From positions 35,998 through 99,997 of the forward strand of contig NZ_QGGI01000010.1 in the NCBI RefSeq assembly GCF_003148465.1: DNA of 64,000 nucleotides, in the 5' to 3' direction. Source of the stretch: Oceanotoga teriensis (lineage in GTDB: Bacteria > Thermotogota > Thermotogae > Petrotogales > Petrotogaceae). Below the pieces are notes generated by a model. It did no database searches. It worked only from the letters and a program-made list of their open reading frames with translations, and was not told the DNA's origin. The first letter of the stretch is position 1; every line of letters begins with the position of its first letter. This document shows positions 18,091-27,357 of this stretch, in pieces. A program made the translations under genes and the position numbers.

Positions 18091-18903
18091 ATGATAATTA
18101 GAAAACCCGCAGTAGCAGGATTATTTTACCCTGATAATGATGAGCAATTAAAACAAAAATTAAATTTTATTTTTGAAAGAGACACATTTAAAATGGAAAA
18201 TAAATTAAATTCAAAGGTGGGGGTGATTTTGCCCCATGCAGGTTATGTTTATTCAGGAAAAACAACTGCAAAAGCATTGAAGAAGGCTTCAAAATTTGGT
18301 TGTCCAAATAGAATATTTTTATTTGGACCAGATCATAAAGGTTTGGGTTCTGGAATAAATATAGATGATTCAGATTTTTGGGCTTTACCAGGTTTAAAGT
18401 TTGAAGTTGATAAAGATACGGTTTTAGATATGTGTAGGATGTTGAATATAAATCCTGACAGAAATGGTCATTTTGCCGAACACTCTCTTGAAGTACAGCT
18501 TCCATTTTTAAATTATGTATTTGGTAATAATTTTAAAATAGTGCCGATAACTTTTACACATGTAGATCAATTTGAATTAAAATTATTTTTGGAAGCTTTT
18601 AAAGGAATATTTAATGAAGGTGATTTTATAGTTGCTTCAACAGATTTGAATCATTTTGAAGATCAAAAAACAACTATTGAGAAAGATAAAAAGATTATAG
18701 AAGCAATAGAAGAAAATGATCCTGAATTATTGTTAGAAACGATTAAAAAAAATGATATCTCCATGTGTGGTTATTTACCTACTTATATACTTTTGAGTAT
18801 GGGATTGAAAAACATTGAAATAACGCATCATACGACCAGTGGAGAGATCTTGAACGATTTTGAGAGTGTTGTTGGTTATTTATCGGCAGTATTATATGAT
18901 TAA
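18091..18903 (+). CDS. MEMO1 family protein (AmmeMemoRadiSam system protein B)
   Basis: 270 residues. Typical features: N-terminal RKPAVAGLFYP, the HAGYVYSG motif (His), FGPDHKG, HSLEVQLPFL, ASTDLNHFED and MCGYLPTYILL. The His, Asp, His and Cys of these motifs form the dioxygenase-like pocket of the family. In bacteria it commonly occurs with an AMMECR1 domain protein and a radical SAM protein, neither of which is adjacent here. Its biochemical role is not established. It is co-transcribed between the secretin and the Asp23 gene. Confidence 0.92.
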   Translation: MIIRKPAVAGLFYPDNDEQLKQKLNFIFERDTFKMENKLNSKVGVILPHAGYVYSGKTTAKALKKASKFGCPNRIFLFGPDHKGLGSGINIDDSDFWALPGLKFEVDKDTVLDMCRMLNINPDRNGHFAEHSLEVQLPFLNYVFGNNFKIVPITFTHVDQFELKLFLEAFKGIFNEGDFIVASTDLNHFEDQKTTIEKDKKIIEAIEENDPELLLETIKKNDISMCGYLPTYILLSMGLKNIEITHHTTSGEILNDFESVVGYLSAVLYD

Positions 18904-18926
18904 AAATAACCTTGGAGGTGAATTCA

Positions 18927-19268
18927 ATGATTGTAGATACAGAATTCGGTGCAGTTACTATAAGACATGAGGTAGTTAAAGAAATAGTTTATAAAGCTGT
19001 TATAGAATCTTATGGGACTGTAGAAATGGGGAAACAGGGGTTTTTTGATAAGTTAGCAAACTTATGGACTAAAGATGAATCAAAAGGTATAAATATTGTT
19101 GAGGAAGATGGCAAAATTAATGTAGATTTACATTTGGTTTTAGAATATGGTCTTCCTGTTAAAAGGGTTGCTCAAAATACTCAGGAAAATGTATATCATA
19201 GAATAGTATCCATGCTAAATTATGACGATGTACAAGTTAATGTACATATTGCAGGGTTAAAGTTATAA
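18927..19268 (+). CDS. Asp23/Gls24 family protein (YloU type)
   Basis: 113 residues from the ATG at 18927, preceded by GGAGGTG at ideal spacing; the frame is open back to a TTG at 18912, but that codon overlaps the ribosome site. The fold signature is seen in GAVTIRHEVVKEIVYKAV, a central variable loop and the final V-x-V-x-I-A-G strand. The Asp23-FakA gene pair is conserved in Firmicutes and Thermotogota. Its exact role is unknown; the family is linked to envelope stress and to lipid or fatty acid kinase function through its neighbour. Confidence 0.9.
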   Translation: MIVDTEFGAVTIRHEVVKEIVYKAVIESYGTVEMGKQGFFDKLANLWTKDESKGINIVEEDGKINVDLHLVLEYGLPVKRVAQNTQENVYHRIVSMLNYDDVQVNVHIAGLKL

Positions 19269-19286
19269 GAAAGGGTGATGAAAAAA

Positions 19287-20945
19287 ATGAAAGAGTATTT
19301 GGAAGGGAAAGACTTATATATAGCCATAAAAAAAGCAGCTGAAGTACTTGTAAAAAATAGAGATGAAATAAATGCATTAAATGTTTTCCCTGTCCCAGAT
19401 GGAGATACCGGATCAAATATGAGTTCTGCTATACTTGAAGCGGTTCAATGGCTGGATAAAGTAAAAAATAATAACAATTTGAAAGAAGTATTAAAAGCAT
19501 TAAGAGATGGATTATTAATGGGTGCAAGAGGTAATTCTGGAGTTATACTCTCTCAAATATTTAGAGGTTTTACAGAAGCTTTAGACGGAAAAAAGAAAAT
19601 AACTACAAAAGACTTTATAATGGCATTGGATAATGCCAAAGAAGTTGCATATGGTGCTGTTATAAAACCTGTTGAAGGAACTATGTTAACATTGATAAGA
19701 AGGCTTTCAGAGAGGGCAAGAGAAGAACTTTCAGAAATTACCGACTTTTTAGAATTTATGGATAAATTATCAATAATTTCATTTGAGATAGTCGATGAAA
19801 CACCTAAATACTTAAAAAAATTAAGAGAAGCTAAGGTTGTGGATGCAGGAGCTAAAGGGCTTGCTTATATCCTTAAAGGATTTAGAGATGCAATTCATGG
19901 CGATACAGAAGTAAATATAGCACAAATAGAAAATGCAACATCTTCTGAAATTGCAGAAATAGCCTATGAAGATCTTACTTTTCAATATTGTACAGAATGT
20001 GTTCTTCAACTAACAAATGAAGATCTCACGAAAGAAGAGCTTGATACTATAAGAAATTTCCTTGAAGAAATAGGAGATTCTATCGTTTTAGTTCATCAAA
20101 ATGAATATTTAAAATGTCATGTACATACAAATCATCCAGGAAATGTTTTTGAGAAGTTTCTTGAATATGGTGATTTAATGAAAGTAAAAGCTGATAATAT
20201 GAAGGTTCAACATGAACATGTTGTTGAAAATATAAATGCCAATAAAGAAAAGAAAATTGAAGAAATTGAAGTAGAAGATGATGAAGATAGAAAATGGGGT
20301 ATAGTTGCCGTATCTCCAGGAATAGGAATAACAAATGTATTAAAAAGCCTTGGAGTTAATAGAGTAATATCTGGTGGTCAAACTATGAATCCAAGCATTA
20401 AAGATATATCAGATTCCATAAACTCCATGCAATATGAAAATATCATCATTCTTCCCAATAATCCAAACATAGTTATGACGGCAGAAAAAGCAGCTGAAAT
20501 GTCAGAAAAAAATGTTATTGTAATTCCTACAAAATATGTCCAAGAAGGAGTTTCGGCTATGTTGGGATTTGATGATTCATTAGAAGCTGAAGAACTAAAA
20601 AATTCTATGACTGAATATGTCAAAGGAATAATTCCTGTTGATGTTACTTATGCAGTTAGAGATTCAGAAATATCTGGTCAACAGATAAAAAAAGATGAAT
20701 ATCTCGTTTTTGCAGGTAAAGATTTAAAGGCACATGGAGATAATCTTTATATAGAAACTGAAAAAGTGCTTTTAGACTTTTTAGAAGAAGGTTATGAAAT
20801 AGTAACTATATTTTATGGAGAAGGTTCAAACTTAGAAGATATAAATAATATGATAAATAATATAATGCAAAAAGAGCCTAATGTTGAAATTGAAATACAT
20901 GAAGGTGGACAGAATCATTATCCTATGCTCATTTCGCTCGAATAA
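19287..20945 (+). CDS. fakA: Fatty acid kinase A-like protein (DAK2/DegV-fused, YloV/FakA)
   Basis: 552 residues. The N-terminal DhaL/DAK2 kinase domain (about 1-195) has the ATP and Mg site motif NVFPVPDGDTGSNM and ARGNSGVILSQIFRGF. A middle domain carries Y-C-T-E-C-V-L and the K-C-H-V-H-T-N-H-P-G motif, and the C-terminal part resembles the fatty-acid-binding-type fold (SPGIG, GGQTMNPS, LPNNPN). The family phosphorylates fatty acids held by FakB. Of three possible starts, ATG 19287 is best placed behind AAGGGTGAT. It follows the Asp23 gene directly. Confidence 0.92.
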   Translation: MKEYLEGKDLYIAIKKAAEVLVKNRDEINALNVFPVPDGDTGSNMSSAILEAVQWLDKVKNNNNLKEVLKALRDGLLMGARGNSGVILSQIFRGFTEALDGKKKITTKDFIMALDNAKEVAYGAVIKPVEGTMLTLIRRLSERAREELSEITDFLEFMDKLSIISFEIVDETPKYLKKLREAKVVDAGAKGLAYILKGFRDAIHGDTEVNIAQIENATSSEIAEIAYEDLTFQYCTECVLQLTNEDLTKEELDTIRNFLEEIGDSIVLVHQNEYLKCHVHTNHPGNVFEKFLEYGDLMKVKADNMKVQHEHVVENINANKEKKIEEIEVEDDEDRKWGIVAVSPGIGITNVLKSLGVNRVISGGQTMNPSIKDISDSINSMQYENIIILPNNPNIVMTAEKAAEMSEKNVIVIPTKYVQEGVSAMLGFDDSLEAEELKNSMTEYVKGIIPVDVTYAVRDSEISGQQIKKDEYLVFAGKDLKAHGDNLYIETEKVLLDFLEEGYEIVTIFYGEGSNLEDINNMINNIMQKEPNVEIEIHEGGQNHYPMLISLE

Positions 20946-20960
20946 TGGAGGTAGTTTGAG

Positions 20961-21821
20961 TTGAATATACAAGACTTAATAATGAAATTGCATGAGTTTT
21001 GGTCAAAACAAAATTGCATAATAGATGAACCATATGATATGGAAATGGGGGCTGGAACTTATAGCCCATCGACTTTTTTTGGATCTTTGGGTGTTGAAGA
21101 AAAAAAAGTTGCATATGTTCAACCATGTAGAAGACCAACAGATGGTAGATATGGTGAAAATCCAAATAGAATGCAAAGATTTTATCAATATCAAGTTATT
21201 ATAAAACCATCACCAGAAAATATTCAGGAAATATATTTAGATTCGTTGAGAAGTATAGGTATAAGTCCTGAAGAACATGATATTAGATTTGTTGAAGATA
21301 ATTGGGAATCCCCTACTCTCGGAGCTTGGGGAGTTGGTTGGGAAGTATGGCTTGATGGTATGGAAATAACACAATTTACTTATTTTCAACAGATGGGTGG
21401 AATATCTTTGAGTCCTATAACAGTAGAAATAACATATGGGGTTGAAAGAATTGCCATGTATCTTCAAAATATCGAAAATGTTTATGAAACTAAGTGGAAT
21501 GATGACACTTTTTATGGCAGTATATATCATGAGAATGAAAGACAATTTTCAATATATAATTTCGATGAAGCAGATATAAATATGTTTGAATCTCTATATA
21601 ATATATATAAAAAAGAATTTGAAAGATTAATAGAAAAAAATCTTTATTTGCCAGCATATGATTTTCTTACTAAAACGGCACATTCCTTTAATATGCTTGA
21701 TGCAAGAAATGCTATATCTGTTAATGAGAGACAGAAATATATACTTGATATAAGAAATATGGCGAGAAAATGTGCTCAGGTTTATGTCGATGTAAAAGAT
21801 GGAGGAGATAAAAATGAATAA
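20961..21821 (+). CDS. glyQ: Glycyl-tRNA synthetase alpha subunit
   Basis: 286 residues, full length. It starts at TTG 20961 with GGAGGT 9 bases upstream. Family motifs: [46 protein letters not shown] (class II motif region), [18 protein letters not shown] and TYFQQMGG. It forms the catalytic subunit of the tetrameric alpha2-beta2 enzyme that charges tRNA-Gly. It overlaps glyS by 8 bp. No T-box or other leader precedes it, since it is inside the operon. Confidence 0.97.
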   Translation: MNIQDLIMKLHEFWSKQNCIIDEPYDMEMGAGTYSPSTFFGSLGVEEKKVAYVQPCRRPTDGRYGENPNRMQRFYQYQVIIKPSPENIQEIYLDSLRSIGISPEEHDIRFVEDNWESPTLGAWGVGWEVWLDGMEITQFTYFQQMGGISLSPITVEITYGVERIAMYLQNIENVYETKWNDDTFYGSIYHENERQFSIYNFDEADINMFESLYNIYKKEFERLIEKNLYLPAYDFLTKTAHSFNMLDARNAISVNERQKYILDIRNMARKCAQVYVDVKDGGDKNE

Positions 21822-23847
21822 ATTTTTATTTGAAATAGGAGTTGAAGAACTTCCATCAAGTGAATACAAAAATATAATTGTACAACTCGAAGAGAACTTG
21901 AAAAATAGTTTGAAAAATAAAAATATAAAATATAAAAATATAAATATATTCATAGCACCTAGAAGGTTTGGAGCTATTATAGATGGTCTTGAAGAAAAAC
22001 AAGAAGACTCAAAAGAAGAAAGAAAAGGGCCGCCAAAGAATATATGTTATGACAAAGAAAATAAACCTACAAAAGCTCTTATAGGATTTTTAAAAGGTGC
22101 TGGAATAAATGAAGATGAAGTTGTTATAAGAAAAATAGGAAATAATGATTATGTTTTTGCAGAAATTTATAAAAAAGGTGAAGATACAATAGAAGTTTTA
22201 AAAGAAATAATTCCAGAAATAATCTTAAAAATGAATTTTAAAAAATCTATGAAATGGTCTGAAGGTAAATTTGAGTTTGTAAGACCTGTTCATTGGGTAT
22301 GTAGTTTATTCAATGATAAAGTAGTAGAATTTGAAATATTCAACAAAAAATCTTCTTCTAAAACATATGGACATAGGTTTTTTGGTGATGAAATAGAATT
22401 ATCAAATGTAAATGATTATGAAAGCGAATTAGAAAAGAATTATGTAATACCAGACTATGATAATAGGATAGAAAAGATAAAAAAAGAATTAAAAAGAATA
22501 AAAGAAGAATATGATTTAGAAATAGATGAAGATCAAAGTTTGATAGAAGAAATAGCTCAATTAACGGAATATCCAACTGGAGTTGTTGGAGAGTTTAAAG
22601 AAAAATATATGAAACTTCCAGAAGAGATTATAATTGTGACTGTTAAACATCATCAAAGAAGCTTTGTTGCAAAAGAAAATAATAAAATGTCCAATAAATT
22701 TGTGTCTTTTCAAGATGGAATAGGAAGAGAAAAGAACATAATTAAAGGCTATGCAAGGGTTATAAATGCGAGACTTGATGATGCTGCTTTTTATTATGAA
22801 GATGATTTAAAAGTTTCATTGGGTGAAAGATTTGAAAATTTAGATTCTATAACATATCAAAAAGGACTTGGTACTTATAAGGACAAAGTTCTAAGGATGG
22901 AACAACTTTCTCAAATAATAGCAAATAAGATAAAATATGAAAATAAAAATGTTAAAAGAGCAGCAAAACTTTCAAAAATAGATGTCACTTCAAAAGTTGT
23001 TTATGAATTTTCGGAACTTCAAGGTGATATGGGAAGAATAATATTAAAAGAGATGAAAGAAGATGAAGATGTATATTTAGCGAGTTCACTTCATTATCAT
23101 CCAATTGAAGAAAATGATTCAATACCAAAAAATCTTGTGGCCAATGTAGTATCTTTATCGGATAGAATAGATGATATTGCTGGTTATATAGGTATAGGAA
23201 AAGTTCCAACAGGTTCTAAAGATCCTTTTGCACTTAGAAGAAAAGCATTTGGTATTTTTAGAATAATAATAGACAAAGAATGGGAATTAGATTTGAAAGA
23301 ATTATTTAAAGAATCTATAAATATATTAAAGGTTAATGATGAATTAGAAAAAATTTCTGATTTTATGAGTTCGAGATTTGAGACTATACTTTTAAAAGAA
23401 AATATGAATTCTGATATAATATCTACAACACTTATAAATTGGAATAGACCTTTAAGAGCCTATCTTAGTGCGCAAGCACTCAAAGAATTTGTTGAAAAAG
23501 AAGAATTTAAAGAATTTATAACCGCATTTCAAAGAGTTAACAATATTTCAAAGTCTCATAATTCATATGAATATTCAGGAAGAATGTTTAAAGAAGAAGC
23601 AGAAAAAGAATTATTTGATAAATATTTAGAAGTTAAAGGTAATTTTGAGGAATATATAAGAATTATGGATTATAAATCAGCTATTAATGAATTATTATTT
23701 TTGAAGGGTTCTATTGATAATTACTTTGACAAAGTTTTTGTTATGGATAAAGATGAAGCCATTAGATTGAATAGATTAGGATTTCTGAAGACTTTGGCAA
23801 ATCTTTTCTATGACATAGGGGATGTTACAAGACTTTATCAAGGTTGA
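21814..23847 (+). CDS. glyS: Glycyl-tRNA synthetase beta subunit
   Basis: 677 residues. The start [15 protein letters not shown] is the canonical N-terminus; ATG 21814 follows GGAGGAG. Other family motifs are [63 protein letters not shown] and an anticodon-binding DALR-like C-terminus ending in [22 protein letters not shown]. Partner of glyQ. Confidence 0.97.
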   Translation: MNKFLFEIGVEELPSSEYKNIIVQLEENLKNSLKNKNIKYKNINIFIAPRRFGAIIDGLEEKQEDSKEERKGPPKNICYDKENKPTKALIGFLKGAGINEDEVVIRKIGNNDYVFAEIYKKGEDTIEVLKEIIPEIILKMNFKKSMKWSEGKFEFVRPVHWVCSLFNDKVVEFEIFNKKSSSKTYGHRFFGDEIELSNVNDYESELEKNYVIPDYDNRIEKIKKELKRIKEEYDLEIDEDQSLIEEIAQLTEYPTGVVGEFKEKYMKLPEEIIIVTVKHHQRSFVAKENNKMSNKFVSFQDGIGREKNIIKGYARVINARLDDAAFYYEDDLKVSLGERFENLDSITYQKGLGTYKDKVLRMEQLSQIIANKIKYENKNVKRAAKLSKIDVTSKVVYEFSELQGDMGRIILKEMKEDEDVYLASSLHYHPIEENDSIPKNLVANVVSLSDRIDDIAGYIGIGKVPTGSKDPFALRRKAFGIFRIIIDKEWELDLKELFKESINILKVNDELEKISDFMSSRFETILLKENMNSDIISTTLINWNRPLRAYLSAQALKEFVEKEEFKEFITAFQRVNNISKSHNSYEYSGRMFKEEAEKELFDKYLEVKGNFEEYIRIMDYKSAINELLFLKGSIDNYFDKVFVMDKDEAIRLNRLGFLKTLANLFYDIGDVTRLYQG

Positions 23848-23871
23848 TTATAAATAAGGGGGCTTGCGAAA

Positions 23872-24825
23872 TTGAAATTTTTTGAAAAATTGAAGGATTT
23901 AGATTTAAAAAACAGGATTACAGGTTTTATATCAGATGAAGATATAACAGAATTATCTTTCCCATCTGTTGTATATTTTAATGGTAAAGATATAGATAAT
24001 CAAGATGTAAAAGTAATAATGGTTGATTATGACAGAGTACTTGAAATATGGGCTGGAAATAAAAATACTGATAAGGAATTTCAAGAAGTCAACAATTTAT
24101 TGAGAAGTGAAACTATGTGCAATTATAGGATAGAAAACTATAATTTACCTCTTTTATGGGAGGATTTTAGAGAATATGTGAAATTTTTTCTTGAAAGTGG
24201 AGAACTTGAAATACTATGTTTTAATTATATAGATGAAAGAAAAAGTCATGAAGAAGTTATGTTTGGCTTTGAAAGGTCTATAAAGTTATTAAACCTCATA
24301 AGAGAATACTCAATAGATTTATTGACAAATAAAAAAAATATATTTCAAATGGATGTAGTGAACTCTGGTAAAATGATAGTTTTTAGTATAGAAACTAATA
24401 GATATATAAATTTAGCCAATAAATTTGAGACAGAATCAGAAAAAAAATTTTTATGGTTTATACTGAATCTTATAATGAAAAAGAAAATACTAAAAAGATT
24501 TTTTAATTATAAACCTGCAAAAGTTTCTAAGGGTATGATGGGATTTAGTGTTTTAGAAACTGATAGTGAAGAATTAAAAAAATCATTGTATGGCTTGAAT
24601 GAAGATTTGATATATGATGAAGAAAATGTTATAAATCTTGTTAAAAACAATGAATATTTTATGGATAAATTTTCACAATATAGCGAATTTGTTGGAATGA
24701 TAAAAAAAGAAACTCGTATGGACTATGAAAATGTTGAAAATATGTTTTTAGATTATTTTGTTAAACAAGGTGATTCATTTATAGAAAATTCAATTGTTTT
24801 AGCTGAAAAACTTAAAGAATTATAG
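23872..24825 (+). CDS. Hypothetical protein downstream of glyS
   Basis: 317 residues, not recognised. It starts at TTG 23872 behind GGGGG. No signal peptide or membrane segment. The composition is acidic with many aromatic residues: an N-terminal alpha/beta-looking part (TELSFPSVVYFNGKDI, VKVIMVDYDRVLEIWAG) and a mostly helical C-terminal half. It is 24 bp after glyS and followed by a hairpin, so it appears to be the last gene of the operon that begins with the pilus-like cluster. No function is proposed. Confidence 0.7.
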   Translation: MKFFEKLKDLDLKNRITGFISDEDITELSFPSVVYFNGKDIDNQDVKVIMVDYDRVLEIWAGNKNTDKEFQEVNNLLRSETMCNYRIENYNLPLLWEDFREYVKFFLESGELEILCFNYIDERKSHEEVMFGFERSIKLLNLIREYSIDLLTNKKNIFQMDVVNSGKMIVFSIETNRYINLANKFETESEKKFLWFILNLIMKKKILKRFFNYKPAKVSKGMMGFSVLETDSEELKKSLYGLNEDLIYDEENVINLVKNNEYFMDKFSQYSEFVGMIKKETRMDYENVENMFLDYFVKQGDSFIENSIVLAEKLKEL

Positions 24826-24853
24826 TATGGATTTGAATTTTCAAATCCATACT
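24824..24853 (+). terminator. Long hairpin overlapping a stop codon
   Basis: Perfect inverted repeat AGTATGGATTTGAA/TTCAAATCCATACT with almost no loop, beginning inside the TAG stop of the unknown gene. It is followed by TATAAATATAAT rather than a T-run, so it is either a weak terminator or a 3' stability element separating the operon from the nuclease gene. Confidence 0.55.
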
Positions 24854-24885
24854 TATAAATATAATATTAGAAAAGGTGTTAATTA

Positions 24886-25989
24886 ATGAATATCATTTAT
24901 TTTGAAAATCTTAAAAATTGTCCTTATTATGAACCCTCTTACAAAAGACCAGGTACATATTTTTCTGTAGAAATTGAAGATATGAAATTTGAAGCAAATT
25001 ATGAAAGTTTCGAAGATGGTGTGGTACATATAGTGAGAGCGGGAAATCGTTTAAGATTTTATCACTGGATACATGCTTATGCGGTTTATCTTTATTTTAA
25101 AAAACAGGGAAAACAGGTTAAAAAATACCATTTTGAACTTGGAAATCAAGTACATGATATAACTGAACAAGATATATTAAAAAAAGAAAAAAGAATATTA
25201 TCCGAAATAATAGATTTAAAGTTCATGTATAAAGATCCAGGATCTCATTGTAGATTTTGTAAGATAAAACAAGAATGTCATAAAGAACTTTTGGATAGTG
25301 GAAATTTGATAGTTGTTCCATCTATATCTGAAAGAGTTCTTAAAGATTTTGAGGTTATGAATGTAGATCCTCTTGAAGTTATAAAAACAGATAAAATAGA
25401 TAAATTTAGGCCATTTCAAAGAAAATCTCTATATAATTTGAAATCGGTTTATGAAAATACTCCTTTAAAACTTAGAAAGGTTAAACTTCCTGAGAAATAT
25501 ATAATCTTCGATGTCGAGACTTATCATGAAAATGATTTTCTTTTTGGATATCTTTTAGATGATCAATATATTCCTTTTATATTTGAAAGTAAAGAAGATG
25601 ATCATAAATATCTTGAAATGATAGAATTCTTGGAAAAACAAGAAAGAATTTTAATTCATTATGATGTTCATGATGTTCAATCTTTAAGAAAAGTTGCTGA
25701 AATAAAGCCAGAATTAAAAAAGAGAATAGAGAAAATTTTAAAAAATTCAATAGATTTGTATGAAATAATAATAAAAAACTATTCTTTTCCAGTTACTTCA
25801 TACTCTTTAAAAGATATAAGCAAGTATTTTGGATTTCATTGGAGAACCGATTTAAATGGGTATGCAGTGATACTTGAATATAAAAGATATTTAAAGGGAG
25901 AACAAGGGATAATGAAATCGATTCTTGATTATAATGAAGATGATTGTAGAGCTACAAAACTTGTTATGGAAAAGATGAAAACAATATAA
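24886..25989 (+). CDS. RecB/Cas4-like Fe-S domain fused to a DEDDy 3'-5' exonuclease domain (TM0106-like)
   Basis: 367 residues. The N-terminal 135 residues carry the four-Cys pattern of Fe-S RecB-family nucleases (Cas4, AddB): one Cys near the N-terminus (LKNCPYY) and C-x2-C-x5-C at about residues 118-127 (HCRFCKIKQEC). The usual nuclease core (D, then E-x-K) is not visible: the matching stretch reads VVHIVRAGNRL, so catalysis there is probably lost. From about residue 200 comes an RNase H-fold exonuclease: FDVETYHE (D-x-E), HYDVHDVQS (second Asp) and YNEDDCRAT (Tyr and last Asp), a full DEDDy set. By family, a DNA repair or RNA exonuclease role is plausible. It lies between the glyS operon and era. 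Confidence 0.75.
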   Translation: MNIIYFENLKNCPYYEPSYKRPGTYFSVEIEDMKFEANYESFEDGVVHIVRAGNRLRFYHWIHAYAVYLYFKKQGKQVKKYHFELGNQVHDITEQDILKKEKRILSEIIDLKFMYKDPGSHCRFCKIKQECHKELLDSGNLIVVPSISERVLKDFEVMNVDPLEVIKTDKIDKFRPFQRKSLYNLKSVYENTPLKLRKVKLPEKYIIFDVETYHENDFLFGYLLDDQYIPFIFESKEDDHKYLEMIEFLEKQERILIHYDVHDVQSLRKVAEIKPELKKRIEKILKNSIDLYEIIIKNYSFPVTSYSLKDISKYFGFHWRTDLNGYAVILEYKRYLKGEQGIMKSILDYNEDDCRATKLVMEKMKTI

Positions 25990-26030
25990 AAAAGTATATT
26001 CATGCTTTTATTAATATATGGAGGTAAAAG

Positions 26031-26942
26031 ATGTCGGAATTCAAAAGTGGATTTGTTTCAATGGCTGGAAAACCAAATGTGGGAAAATCTACAATAATAA
26101 ACGCTTTAATGGGACAAAAAATAGTTATAACTTCAGATAAACCTCAAACTACTAGAAATAGAATAAATTGTGTTTTAACACAAGAAGATCATCAAATAGT
26201 TTTTGTGGATACTCCTGGAATACATAAACCTTTGCATAAACTTGGTAAATATATGGTAGATATTGCAATTGGAGCATTAAGAGGAGTAGATTTGATACTT
26301 TTCGTAGTAGATCCAATAGATGGTGTAAGAAAATCTGATTTAAGAGTTGCTGAAATAATAAACGGTTCAAAAATTCCTGCCATTATAGTTATAAATAAAA
26401 TAGATGCTATAAAAAATAAAGGTATAATAACTAATGCCATTAATAAATTAGAAGGAAGTATAGATAATTTAAAAGGAATATTTGAAGTTTCAGCTTTAAC
26501 TGGAGAAAACCTATCAGAACTTTTAAATGCTATAAAAACAAATCTTCCAGAAGGGCCTAAATATTATCCAGATGATATAATATCAGACAAGCCATCGAGA
26601 TTTATAATATCAGAATTGATAAGAGAAAAAATCTTTCATTTAACCAGAGAAGAAATTCCACATTCAACTGGAGTTGTTGTTGAAGATTTAAAACAAAGAG
26701 AAAATGGGATGTTGTATGTGAGAGCAGAAATATATATAGAAAAAGATTCTCAAAAACCTATAATAATTGGTAAATCAGGAACTATGATAAAAAAAATAGG
26801 TCAGCATGCCAGAAAAGATATAGAAGAACTTTTCGAAATGAAAGTATATTTAGATCTTTTTGTGAAAGTGAGAAAAAAATGGAGAGAAAATGATAATCTC
26901 ATAAAAAATACTATGAGATTTAAAGATGATATAAACTTATAA
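26031..26942 (+). CDS. era: GTPase Era
   Basis: 303 residues. G1 GKPNVGKST, G2 region KPQTTRNRI, G3 DTPGIH, G4 NKID, G5 SALTG, then a C-terminal KH RNA-binding domain with GKSGTMIKKIGQHARKDIEELF. Era binds 16S rRNA near its 3' end and is needed for 30S subunit assembly. The start ATG follows GGAGG, and a strong terminator follows the gene. Confidence 0.97.
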   Translation: MSEFKSGFVSMAGKPNVGKSTIINALMGQKIVITSDKPQTTRNRINCVLTQEDHQIVFVDTPGIHKPLHKLGKYMVDIAIGALRGVDLILFVVDPIDGVRKSDLRVAEIINGSKIPAIIVINKIDAIKNKGIITNAINKLEGSIDNLKGIFEVSALTGENLSELLNAIKTNLPEGPKYYPDDIISDKPSRFIISELIREKIFHLTREEIPHSTGVVVEDLKQRENGMLYVRAEIYIEKDSQKPIIIGKSGTMIKKIGQHARKDIEELFEMKVYLDLFVKVRKKWRENDNLIKNTMRFKDDINL

Positions 26943-26945
26943 AAA

Positions 26946-26993
26946 AACACCAAATTTGGTAGTAATATTAAACCAAATAAGGTGTTTTTTTTA
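26946..26993 (+). terminator. Intrinsic terminator of era
   Basis: Long stem: AACACC then ATTTGGT pairs with ACCAAAT then GGTGTT around an AT-rich loop, followed by T8. The reverse complement starts with A-rich sequence, so it could also act for the convergent thioredoxin-like gene. Confidence 0.85.
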
Positions 26994-27013
26994 GACAAAA
27001 TTTCTTATACTCT

Positions 27014-27253
27014 CTAACTATAATTTTTTATTAAATTTTTTATTTCATCTTTTTTTGATACTCTACCAGAAATAATAACTTTTTCATCTACAACTAAAGC
27101 TGGGGTTTTCATGACACCATATCCCATTATTTTTTCATAATCTTTTACATGTTCAATTTCATAATCAATATTTAGATCTTTTAAAGCGTCTATTGTATTT
27201 TTTTCTAATTTATTGCAATTAGCACAACCGCTACCTAAAATTTTAACTTTCAT
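27014..27253 (-). CDS. Small thioredoxin/glutaredoxin-like redox protein (TM0996/MTH895 type)
   Basis: 79 residues. Redox motif C-A-N-C at about residues 10-13 (GSGCANCNK), the cis-Pro in VMKTPALVVD, and a final GRVSKKDEIKNLI helix. This size and pattern match the archaeal/Thermotoga minimal thioredoxins. It is the last gene of a minus-strand set ArsR - permease - thioredoxin. Such proteins often accompany DUF318/ArsP permeases, which suggests a role in handling metalloid thiols (inference). Confidence 0.9.
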   Translation of the reverse strand: MKVKILGSGCANCNKLEKNTIDALKDLNIDYEIEHVKDYEKIMGYGVMKTPALVVDEKVIISGRVSKKDEIKNLIKNYS

Positions 27254-27357
27254 TTAAACCACTCCTTTTTATTTAGTAAAATTTTTAACATATCCTTACA
27301 AGCTCTATATCAATAAACCTATATTTATTATTCATCTCTCCGCTTACAAACAGTTAA

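Noticed and set aside
20800..20961. T-box before glyQ
   Set aside because: The space between fakA and glyQ is only 15 bp, with no leader or terminator.
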